Part shown: positions 1 through 5,602 of the stretch, in pieces
Numbering within the stretch: position 1 is the first letter of the stretch
Layout: each line of letters begins with the position of its first letter
Source: Candidatus Omnitrophota bacterium
Lineage (GTDB): Bacteria; Ratteibacteria; UBA8468; MWAK01
NCBI GenBank assembly: GCA_018829455.1
Contig: JAHJUB010000154.1
Coordinates: 1-6,089 of the forward strand
Reading direction: 5' to 3'
Length of the DNA stretch: 6,089 nt
Program-made: the position numbers and the translations under genes
The notes under the pieces: model-generated
What the model was told of the DNA's origin: nothing
Databases searched by the model: none
The model's input: only the letters and a program-made list of their open reading frames with translations

Positions 1-46
1 AATGAAGACCGGAAATGAGAACGTTGGTATCCAGAACTACTTTTAT
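1..46 (-). CDS. PIN-domain protein (VapC-like toxin family), N-terminal fragment, off left edge
   Basis: Reading the minus strand leftward from position 46 gives IKVVLDTNVLISGLH, then the window ends. Hydrophobic strand, then D-T-N, then LIS-G-L is the signature start of PIN-domain ribonucleases. It most resembles the 'putative toxin-antitoxin system toxin component, PIN family' group (COG1569 type), whose members usually begin like MKVVLDTNVLIS. The Asp of DTN is the first metal-binding acidic residue of the RNase site in this family. The start is odd. In frame upstream are TCC GCC GGT AAA AAA, preceded by a TGA stop, so no ATG, GTG or TTG is available. ATA sits exactly where the family's Met usually is. 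Either AUA is used as a rare start, or the gene has lost its start and is decaying, or there is a base error. No antitoxin is visible on the right side. The family call rests on only 15 residues. Confidence 0.6.
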   Translation of the reverse strand, partial: MKVVLDTNVLISGLH

Positions 47-47
47 T

Positions 48-76
48 TTTTTACCGGCGGATCAACTACTCGTCAA
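48..76 (-). promoter_or_regulatory. Possible promoter for the divergent PIN gene
   Basis: On the minus strand, TTGACG (positions 76-71) is a five-of-six match to the -35 consensus. It is followed after 17 bases by TAAAAA (53-48), a four-of-six match to the -10 box. Transcription would start at about the first PIN codon and give a nearly leaderless mRNA, which fits the lack of a Shine-Dalgarno there. The A-rich tract makes chance matches likely. Confidence 0.25.
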
Positions 77-88
77 ATTTATGGTTAG

Positions 89-94
89 TATGAT
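89..94 (+). promoter_or_regulatory. Possible -10 box for glgA
   Basis: TATGAT matches five of six bases of the -10 consensus and ends 13 bases before the first ATG of glgA. Transcription would then start near 101 and leave a leader of only about seven bases. That agrees with the absence of any GGAGG-like site before glgA. No convincing -35 box lies 16-19 bases upstream (CTACTC or similar), so this is weak evidence for a leaderless promoter. Confidence 0.3.
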
Positions 95-107
95 AAACTA
101 AGATACC

Positions 108-1571
108 ATGATGAAAACAAAAATACTTTTTGCGGCGGCAGAATCGGCGCCGTTTTTCAAGACCGGCGGCTTGGCGGACGTAATCGGTTCCCTGCCGGAA
201 TTCTTGGCCGAGTCCGCTTCGCCGGAAACCGGTTTGGACGTAGAAGTCAAGGTTATCCTGCCCTTTTACCGCCGGCTCGCTAATTTTGAAAAGGATTGCT
301 CGGTGGCTTTGGAAGCGACGCTCAATTTTGCCGGCAAAGACCGGACCTTCCGGATTCTTTCTCTGCGAAAACAGAAGGTGGAATACCTGTTTTGTGACCA
401 GCCGGAACTTTTTGACCGGGACGCCATTTACGGCCCGGCCGGTAAAGATTACCCGGATAATATTTTACGGTTTGGATTCTTTTCCTACGCTGTTCTTCGG
501 TCTATGATCGGTCTCAACTTTCAGCCGGATATTGTGCACTGTCATGATTGGCACACCGGTTTGCTGCCGGTATATTTGAAGGAGATTTTTGCGACGGACC
601 CGTTTTACCGGAAAATGAAAAGCATTATGACTATTCACAACCTGGGTTACCAGGGTCTTTTCCCGAAAGATGACTGGCCGGCGCTTTCTCTGCCGGACCG
701 GCTTTTCAACCCGGAAGGGCTGGAGTTTTACGGGCAAATTAACCTGCTTAAAGCCGGACTTCTCTGGGCGGACCGGATTACCACGGTCAGCCCCACGTAT
801 AGCGAGGAGATTAAAACCGAAGAGTTTGGGCAGAAGTTGGAAGGAGTTTTAAGCAAACGGGCCAAGGACCTTATTGGCATCCTGAACGGAATTGATTACC
901 AGTATTGGAATCCGGAAACAGACCCGCTGCTTAAGAAGAATTACGGAAAAGACCGGTTATCCGGGAAGTCCGAAAACAAGGCGGAATTGTTCCGCCAGTT
1001 TTTTTTGAAGCCATCGGATAATCCGCTCCTGGGTGTGGTAAGCCGTTTGGTGCCGCCCAAAGGTTTTGATTTGATAATGAAGACGCTGCCGCAGATTTTG
1101 AAGCAGGGATTTAATTTGGTTATCCTGGGCAGCGGGCTTCCGGAGTATGAAAAATTTTTCGAATCAGCCGCCAAAAAACATCAAGGCGTTTTTGGGTTCA
1201 GGCCCGGTTATAATGAAGAATTGGCCCACCGGATTTACGGCGGCGCCGATTTTTTTCTAATGCCTTCCCTGTTTGAACCCTGCGGTCTGGGCCAGATGAT
1301 CGCCCTCCGCTACGGCGCCATTCCGGTTGTGCGCGAGACCGGCGGCCTGGCTGATTCGGTCTTTAATTTTGACGGCGCCATTGGAAACGGATTCAGTTTT
1401 GTTCCGGCTAAAGCCGCGAACTTGTTAGATACTCTTCAAAAAGCCGGCGCTGTTTACCGCAATAAAAAGGTCTGGGCGAGGTTGGTTTCCAACGCTTTTG
1501 CTTCTGATTTTTCCTGGTCAAACTCCGCCCAAAAGTATTTGGCGCTCTACCGCTCCGTAATAAAAACGTAG
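108..1571 (+). CDS. glgA: Glycogen (starch) synthase, ADP-glucose type, GT5 family
   Basis: The enzyme transfers glucose from ADP-glucose to the non-reducing end of an alpha-1,4-glucan in the cytoplasm. At 487 residues it is full length for bacterial GlgA (E. coli about 477). The N-terminal Rossmann domain carries the nucleotide-sugar loop KTGGLADV (18-25), HCHDWHT (144-150), TIHNLGYQG (175-183) and TVSPTYSEEI (226-235). The C-terminal GT-B domain has VVSRLVPPKG (310-319), whose Arg313 and Lys318 correspond to the sugar-nucleotide phosphate-binding pair. It also has the hallmark SLFEPCGLGQ (387-396) with Glu390, and TGGLADSV (411-418). No key residue is missing. Two ATG codons stand in tandem at 108 and 111. 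Either could be the start, since the family usually begins MKILF or similar. No Shine-Dalgarno precedes them. The TAG stop is the second to fourth base of a palindromic repeat. A GH57 glucan hydrolase follows, supporting a role in storage glucan. UDP-glucose use cannot be excluded. Confidence 0.96.
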   Translation: MMKTKILFAAAESAPFFKTGGLADVIGSLPEFLAESASPETGLDVEVKVILPFYRRLANFEKDCSVALEATLNFAGKDRTFRILSLRKQKVEYLFCDQPELFDRDAIYGPAGKDYPDNILRFGFFSYAVLRSMIGLNFQPDIVHCHDWHTGLLPVYLKEIFATDPFYRKMKSIMTIHNLGYQGLFPKDDWPALSLPDRLFNPEGLEFYGQINLLKAGLLWADRITTVSPTYSEEIKTEEFGQKLEGVLSKRAKDLIGILNGIDYQYWNPETDPLLKKNYGKDRLSGKSENKAELFRQFFLKPSDNPLLGVVSRLVPPKGFDLIMKTLPQILKQGFNLVILGSGLPEYEKFFESAAKKHQGVFGFRPGYNEELAHRIYGGADFFLMPSLFEPCGLGQMIALRYGAIPVVRETGGLADSVFNFDGAIGNGFSFVPAKAANLLDTLQKAGAVYRNKKVWARLVSNAFASDFSWSNSAQKYLALYRSVIKT

Positions 1572-1617
1572 GGGCGCCATTCATGGCGCCCGCGGGCTCG
1601 ATGAATCGAGCCCCTAC
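1568..1617. repeat. 50-base double-hairpin palindromic repeat (REP/MITE-like) between glgA and the GH57 gene
   Basis: The element is bounded by perfect 8-base inverted ends, GTAGGGGC (1568-1575) and GCCCCTAC (1610-1617). Each half is itself a hairpin: GGGCGCCA/TGGCGCCC (1572-1579 with 1584-1591, loop TTCA) and GGGCTCGA/TCGAGCCC (1594-1601 with 1606-1613, loop TGAA). The two loops are complementary to each other (ATTCAT against ATGAAT). The whole is therefore one long palindrome that differs only in the three bases on each side of the loop. Bases 2-4 of the left end are the TAG stop of glgA, and the right end lies five bases before the GH57 ATG. No T-run follows on the plus strand, so it is not a standard rho-independent terminator. 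From memory, similar 'GTAGGGGC...GCCCCTAC' elements are scattered in many copies in some bacterial genomes. Copy number here is unknown. Confidence 0.88.
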
Positions 1618-1622
1618 AAAAA

Positions 1623-3671
1623 ATGTCCAAACCTCTGCCGGTTGTCTTCGTCTGGCACTTCCACCAGCCCTGTTATCTGGATTACGCTACCGGAATTTAC
1701 CGGATGCCCTGGGTGCGGCTGCATGCCATTAAAGATTATTACGGTTTTGCTCTTACCTTAAGCCGCTTTTCGGAGATAAAGGCAACGTTTAACATCACGC
1801 CGGTTTTAGCCGCGCAGATTCTTGACATTCGGAAACGCCGGGCATCAGACGAATTCCTGGATTTAAGCTACCGTCCGGCCGACACCTTGAATTTCGAAGA
1901 GCAATTATTCCTTCTGCGCAACTTCTTTTCTCTGAACTGGGAGACGATGGTTACGTTATTCCCGCGTTACCGGCAACTTTTAGGTAAAAGGGGACGTACC
2001 TCTTCCGGCGAAGAATTAGAGGAGAGGGTAAGTGATTTTTCGGTGCCGGAATGGCGCGATCTCCAGGTGCTTTTTAACCTGGCCTGGTTTCATCCAACCC
2101 TGCGGCAGGAGGAAGGCATATTGAAGGAGCTTGTTCGAAAAGGCCGCAATTACACCGAAGAGGAGAAGACAGCCTTGCTTGATTTTCAGTATGAAATTAT
2201 AGCCAGAATCATTCCTTTGTGGAAGAGGATGTCGGAGGAAGGCCAGATTGAGATTTCAACTTCCCCTTATTATCATCCCATTTTACCGCTGCTTCTCTCC
2301 GGCCCTCAGCCCCTGCCCGAAGATGCTGCTTTGCAGGTTCGGATGGCGCGGGAATTCTGCCGGGATACTTTCGGGAGCGATCCGGCCGGTTGTTGGCCTT
2401 CGGAAGGCGCGGTGAGTAATGAAACACTTAACCTTTTAACGCGGGAAGGGTTCCTCTGGACCGCTACCGACGAAGGAATCTTGAGGCGTTCCTGGGATAG
2501 CGGCGGACTGCCGGCTGAAGGTATTTACCAGCCGTACACCTATCAAAGCGACGCCGGGAAGATTAACGTGATTTTTCGCGACCAGCGTATTTCCGATAAG
2601 ATTGGTTTTACCTATCGCTTTCAAGAGGCAAAATCCGCCTCGGACGATTTTTGCGCGGACCTTTTGCGCATCAAACACCTACTTGGAGACGGTCCGGGTG
2701 CGGCCCACATTATCCTGGACGGTGAGAATGCCTGGGAATCTTACCCGGTAAATGGCGTACCGTTTCTGACGGATTTGTACGCAGCGCTTAGCGAGCGGAA
2801 AGAATTTAGAACTTGCACCGTCCGTCAATCTCTGTCCGAAACCAGAACCTTGCCCTTGAATCGCATCCACACCGGTTCCTGGGTTAACCAGGATTTGCAT
2901 ATCTGGTCCGGTTATCCGGCGGCTGATTTTGCTTGGGCTGCGGTGACGAGAGCGCGGCAGGCGCGCCGGATTGAGGAGATTCGCGAACCGGCCCGGAGTT
3001 CTATTTTGGCCGCCGAAGGGAGCGACTGGTTCTGGTGGTTCTCCCCGGAACATTATTCCGGAAGAGACCAGGAATTTGACGCTTTGTTCCGGTTATTTTT
3101 GCTTAATTTCTACCGGTTCCAGGGTGAAAAGGAACCGGAAGATTTACAAAAATTCATCAAAGAATTCCAGAAAGGGGAAGTCCGTCTTCCCAAGAATCCG
3201 ATTCAGCCGGAGATTGACGGTCGGATAACCAGTTATTATGAATGGCTGGGCGCCGGTCATCTGGTGGAAGGTATTTTTTCCGGAGCGATGCATCAGCAGC
3301 AGGGGGCCGTGGTTACGAATTTTTATTTTGGTTGGGACCGGGATAACCTTTACCTCAGGCTGGATTTAGACCCGGTTTGCGCTGAAGAGGATGGTTTTCT
3401 CTTCTTGCTGAATTTCGGTTCGGCCGGACAATGGAGTTTTAAGGCGGAAAATGGTAAAATAATTCCGCAAAGTTATTCTTTTCCGATTGCGCAGGACACG
3501 ATTATTGAAGTTGCTTTTCCCTGGAAGGAACTGAACCTAATTTCCGGTTCCGGGCTTGAATTCTATTTTGAAATCCGGCGGGATAACCATATCCTGAAAA
3601 GATTGCCTCGCCAGGGAAGTTTGAATCTGACTGTTCCGGGTGAGGATTACCAAGAAAGTTTTTGGAGATGA
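1623..3671 (+). CDS. GH57 family glycoside hydrolase, putative alpha-amylase (COG1449 type), with C-terminal beta-sandwich-like domain
   Basis: This 682-residue protein is predicted to hydrolyse or rearrange alpha-1,4-glucans by the retaining GH57 mechanism. GH57 motifs appear in order: WHFHQP (11-16); the region ISTSPYYHPILPLL (211-224); GCWPSEGAVS (256-265) with Glu261 as likely nucleophile; and ILDGENAWESYP (364-375) with Asp366 as likely acid/base. The downstream blocks HTGSWVNQDLHIWSG (416-430) and AEGSDWFWWFSPEH (464-477) are typical of the COG1449 alpha-amylase branch. Residues from about 520 to the end form a separate beta-rich segment (GRITSYYEWLGAG, then NFYFGWDRDNLYLRLDLD) that looks like a sugar-binding or accessory sandwich domain. 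There is no signal peptide, so the protein should be cytoplasmic, beside GlgA. The start is set by the N-terminal HQP motif, and only five bases separate the ATG from the palindromic repeat, leaving no Shine-Dalgarno. Exact specificity (amylase, pullulanase or glucanotransferase) cannot be read from sequence. Confidence 0.9.
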   Translation: MSKPLPVVFVWHFHQPCYLDYATGIYRMPWVRLHAIKDYYGFALTLSRFSEIKATFNITPVLAAQILDIRKRRASDEFLDLSYRPADTLNFEEQLFLLRNFFSLNWETMVTLFPRYRQLLGKRGRTSSGEELEERVSDFSVPEWRDLQVLFNLAWFHPTLRQEEGILKELVRKGRNYTEEEKTALLDFQYEIIARIIPLWKRMSEEGQIEISTSPYYHPILPLLLSGPQPLPEDAALQVRMAREFCRDTFGSDPAGCWPSEGAVSNETLNLLTREGFLWTATDEGILRRSWDSGGLPAEGIYQPYTYQSDAGKINVIFRDQRISDKIGFTYRFQEAKSASDDFCADLLRIKHLLGDGPGAAHIILDGENAWESYPVNGVPFLTDLYAALSERKEFRTCTVRQSLSETRTLPLNRIHTGSWVNQDLHIWSGYPAADFAWAAVTRARQARRIEEIREPARSSILAAEGSDWFWWFSPEHYSGRDQEFDALFRLFLLNFYRFQGEKEPEDLQKFIKEFQKGEVRLPKNPIQPEIDGRITSYYEWLGAGHLVEGIFSGAMHQQQGAVVTNFYFGWDRDNLYLRLDLDPVCAEEDGFLFLLNFGSAGQWSFKAENGKIIPQSYSFPIAQDTIIEVAFPWKELNLISGSGLEFYFEIRRDNHILKRLPRQGSLNLTVPGEDYQESFWR

Positions 3672-3698
3672 CGCGCGAAAACCTTATTCGATTAATTT

Positions 3699-4841
3699 AT
3701 GGCGAAAATCGCACCCCTTAAAGGGTTGTTTTACCGGCCCGAACGTAATTCGCGCCAGGAACTTCTGGCGCCGCCGTATGATGTGATCTCTACTGAGGAA
3801 AAAAAGATTCTGCTGGGCCGTAGCCCCCACAACGTCGTGCGTCTTGTTCTGCCGGAAAGTTTCGCGGCGGCGCAGCGGGATTTCCAGGGTTGGCTGGAGC
3901 AGCCGGTCTTTTTTCAGGATGAGGAGCCGGTGTTTTACTGGTGCCGGCAGGACTATCAGTTTAACGGTCTTCCGCGCACCGGCAAGGGCCTGATTGCGCT
4001 GCTCGGATTGGAAGAACTGAAGAAGGGTTCCGTCTATCCGCACGAAGAGACCATTCCCGGCATCAGACAGGAACAGTTTCAACTGCTCGGCGAAGTGGAA
4101 GCCAATTTTTGCCCGATTATCATCCTGTACCGCGACCAGAAGATGACGGCGGAAGCCATTGCCGCCGAAGTGGAAGAGGAGCCGCCGTTTATTACCTATG
4201 AGGATGACCGCGGAGTCAAGTTTTCGCTCTGGAAGATAAAGCCGGTTTTGGAGTTGCCGGAAATTTTTTCCGGCCAGAAAGTTTTTATCGCGGACGGACA
4301 CCACCGTTACAGCAGCGCTTATCAGCATTTTAAGCAAAAGGGGAGTGAATCCTGCGGATTTATTCTAACTTACTTTCTGAATTCCTTTTCGGACGACACC
4401 ACGGTTCTGCCTTTCCACCGGTATCTTCCCGGAGTAAAGGAACAGGACCTCGCCCCGGTTTGGGAGCGGTTTAAATTCTTGCCGGAACCGGATTTGAAGA
4501 GTTTGCTGGGTAACCTTTCTTCCGGTTGGCTCGGGGCAACGGTTGGCGGCAAATTTTTCCGTTTTGCCATTCCCGAAAAAGAGGAATTAGAAGTTTCTTT
4601 TTTGCAACGGACAATCATCAATCAAATCCTTAACCGGAGCGATGACGAGGTTTCTTTTGACCCGGACGCGCAATCGCTCCTGGATAAGGTGCACCAGGAG
4701 GGCGGAGTCGCTTTTTTTCTGCCGCCTCTTTTACCCCGGCGGCTCCACGAAGTTTGGGAAAAAGAAGTGATTCTGCCGCGCAAGAGCACCTATTTTTATC
4801 CCAAAATTCCCAGCGGCCTGGTGATTTATAAACACAAATAA
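3699..4841 (+). CDS. DUF1015 family protein (COG4198), function unknown
   Basis: The 380-residue product has the conserved landmarks of the DUF1015 family along its whole length. They are LAPPYDVIS (23-31), SPHNVVRLVLP (42-52), VYPHEETIPGIRQEQFQLL (112-130), EANFCPII (134-141), IADGHHRYSSA (197-207) and the terminal KSTYFYPKIPSGLVI (362-376). It is slightly shorter than the roughly 400-430 residues common in the family. No signal peptide or membrane segment is seen. The DGHHR core is the most conserved block and probably forms a binding or catalytic site. From memory it resembles a motif in the ParB/Srx-fold serine kinases (SerK, SbnI), but that link is tentative. Family members are often annotated only as conserved hypothetical. 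The gene starts 27 bases after the GH57 stop in an A+T-rich gap without a Shine-Dalgarno, so co-transcription with glgA and the GH57 gene is likely. No metabolic role can be assigned from the context. Confidence 0.88.
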   Translation: MAKIAPLKGLFYRPERNSRQELLAPPYDVISTEEKKILLGRSPHNVVRLVLPESFAAAQRDFQGWLEQPVFFQDEEPVFYWCRQDYQFNGLPRTGKGLIALLGLEELKKGSVYPHEETIPGIRQEQFQLLGEVEANFCPIIILYRDQKMTAEAIAAEVEEEPPFITYEDDRGVKFSLWKIKPVLELPEIFSGQKVFIADGHHRYSSAYQHFKQKGSESCGFILTYFLNSFSDDTTVLPFHRYLPGVKEQDLAPVWERFKFLPEPDLKSLLGNLSSGWLGATVGGKFFRFAIPEKEELEVSFLQRTIINQILNRSDDEVSFDPDAQSLLDKVHQEGGVAFFLPPLLPRRLHEVWEKEVILPRKSTYFYPKIPSGLVIYKHK

Positions 4842-4849
4842 CCAAAATT

Positions 4850-4922
4850 CCCCTCCCCTGGCTGGCGGGCTGTGCCCGCCGAAGCTTTAGCGAAGGCGGG
4901 AGGGGCGAGGGAAGGGGGAGGG
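4850..4922. repeat. C-rich/G-rich palindromic repeat upstream of and touching the pyrE start
   Basis: The left arm CCCCTCCC (4850-4857) pairs perfectly with GGGAGGGG (4898-4905). A shifted left arm CCCTCCCC (4851-4858) pairs equally well with GGGGAGGG (4915-4922), whose last G is the first base of the pyrE GTG. The core holds a perfect hairpin GGCGGGC-TGT-GCCCGCC (4864-4880). It also holds an alternative pairing of CCCGCC (4875-4880) with GGCGGG (4895-4900) around GAAGCTTTAGCGAA. The core 'GCCCGCCGAAGCTTTAGCG' is, from memory, a type that recurs in some uncultured bacterial genomes. No T-run follows, so it does not look like an intrinsic terminator for the DUF1015 gene. The strand skew (C-rich left, G-rich right) sets it apart from the flanking genes. 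Confidence 0.8.
4911..4921 (+). promoter_or_regulatory. Purine-rich ribosome-binding site of pyrE, built from repeat sequence
   Basis: GAAGGGGGAGG runs directly into the GTG start at 4922. The GGGG/GGAG portion offers several overlapping anti-Shine-Dalgarno matches at short spacing. It is also the right arm of the palindromic repeat, so pairing with the C-rich left arm (4851-4858) would hide both the binding site and the first base of the start codon. This site supports choosing GTG 4922 as the start. Confidence 0.5.
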
Positions 4923-5500
4923 TGGAACAGTCAGAAATTCTGAAAATATTTGAATCGAGCCAGGCCCTTCTGACCGGCCACTTTCTTCTTTCTTCTGGCC
5001 TGCACAGTGATCGGTATCTGCAGACCGCTCTTGTTTTGCAGGAGCCGGCTACGGCTCTTTTGCTCGGCGGAGAACTGGCAAAACGCTTCAGCGGTGAACC
5101 GGTTTCAGTTGTTATCGGTCCGGCCCTGGGCGGAGTGGTTATCGCTTTTGCGGTGGCCAACGGCTTGGAAGGCAGCCGGGCAATCTTTGCCGAAAGGCAG
5201 GCAGGCCTTTTCAGTTTGCGCCGTGGTTTTGAAATCAGAAAAGGAGAAAAGGTCCTGGTGGTAGAAGATGTAATCACTACCGGTGGTTCTATCCGGGAGG
5301 TGATAGCGATGGTTGAATCTTTTCAGGCGGAAGTCTGCGGGGTGGCTGCGGTTGCCGAGCGGAGCAATCAGCCGGTAGATTTTGGAGTGCGGAAGGAAGT
5401 CCTCCTGCAGCTTCCTTTAACCACCTTTCCGCCGGATGACTGTTTGCTCTGCCGGCAGCAGGTTCCGTTGGTGAAGCCCGGCAGTAGAACCGTTCGTTAA
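4922..5500 (+). CDS. pyrE: Orotate phosphoribosyltransferase
   Basis: PyrE converts orotate and PRPP to orotidine 5'-monophosphate plus pyrophosphate, the fifth step of de novo UMP synthesis, in the cytoplasm. The 192-residue product begins with EILKIFESSQALLTGHFLLS, and SSGLHSDRYLQ (24-34) is the usual N-terminal block. It continues with IGPALGGVVIA (65-75), the flexible-loop region AERQAGLFSLRRGFE (90-104) and the PRPP-binding motif VLVVEDVITTGGS (111-123). The C-terminal tail CLLC...VPLVKPGSR (174-189) is typical of the long bacterial subclass that carries a Cys pair; E. coli PyrE lacks it. The start is GTG. No ATG lies near it downstream, and family alignment places the N-terminus here. 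No other pyrimidine gene is in view, and the 80-base gap with its repeat separates it from DUF1015, so it may be its own transcription unit. Confidence 0.95.
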   Translation: MEQSEILKIFESSQALLTGHFLLSSGLHSDRYLQTALVLQEPATALLLGGELAKRFSGEPVSVVIGPALGGVVIAFAVANGLEGSRAIFAERQAGLFSLRRGFEIRKGEKVLVVEDVITTGGSIREVIAMVESFQAEVCGVAAVAERSNQPVDFGVRKEVLLQLPLTTFPPDDCLLCRQQVPLVKPGSRTVR

Positions 5501-5518
5501 GGATTTTACGGTTACAAA

Positions 5519-5590
5519 GGCCACCTTCGCGTTTGCAAGACGCCTCATACTGAGCGGCTTTGCCGCAACGGCGTCTACGCTACAGCGGCC
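5519..5590. repeat. Third intergenic palindromic repeat, between pyrE and the slipin gene
   Basis: Nested inverted repeats fill most of this 102-base gap. The central hairpin is GCGGC-TTT-GCCGC (5554-5566). Outside it, AGACGCC (5538-5544) pairs perfectly with GGCGTCT (5570-5576). Outside that, GCGT (5529-5532) can pair with ACGC (5577-5580) across a five-base bulge. GGCC at 5519-5522 and 5587-5590 closes the element. No T-run follows, and the element ends directly before the slipin Shine-Dalgarno. It shares no obvious sequence with the other two repeats in the window. It could be a structured leader RNA, a folded transcript end of pyrE or a dispersed repeat; the sequence alone does not decide. 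Confidence 0.65.
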
Positions 5591-5598
5591 AAAGGAGG
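5591..5598 (+). promoter_or_regulatory. Strong Shine-Dalgarno for the slipin gene
   Basis: AAAGGAGG is a near-perfect anti-16S match four bases before ATG 5603 and ten bases before the in-frame ATG 5609. The normal spacing lies between these two, so either Met could be the true start. It is the only canonical site of this kind in the window. Confidence 0.75.
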
Positions 5599-5602
5599 TA
5601 AA

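Noticed and set aside
2..88. Short plus-strand frame starting ATG at position 2 and ending TAG at 86-88
   Set aside because: It is antisense to the clear PIN-domain start on the other strand, and the peptide has no recognisable features.
1568..1622. Rho-independent terminator after glgA
   Set aside because: The hairpins are strong, but on the plus strand they are followed by ACAAAAAATG, not a T-run. A T-run exists only on the minus-strand side, where no gene needs it.
2679..3053. Minus-strand 124-codon frame inside the GH57 gene
   Set aside because: It is antisense to the conserved catalytic and C-terminal GH57 blocks, with no motif of its own.
3684..4337. Minus-strand open frame of 217 codons opposite the DUF1015 gene
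   Set aside because: It lies fully antisense to a well-conserved gene; its product is rich in Arg, Leu and Phe with no recognisable motif, so it is a codon shadow.
4850..4922. Pyrimidine-responsive attenuator upstream of pyrE
   Set aside because: There is no T-run terminator and no PyrR-like anti-antiterminator motif that I recognise; the structure reads as a repeat. A switch through ribosome-site hiding is kept only as a finding.
4630..5277. Minus-strand open frame of 215 codons spanning the DUF1015 end, the repeat and pyrE
   Set aside because: It crosses two real genes and a repeat, and its Ser/Pro/Arg-rich low-complexity product has no family resemblance.
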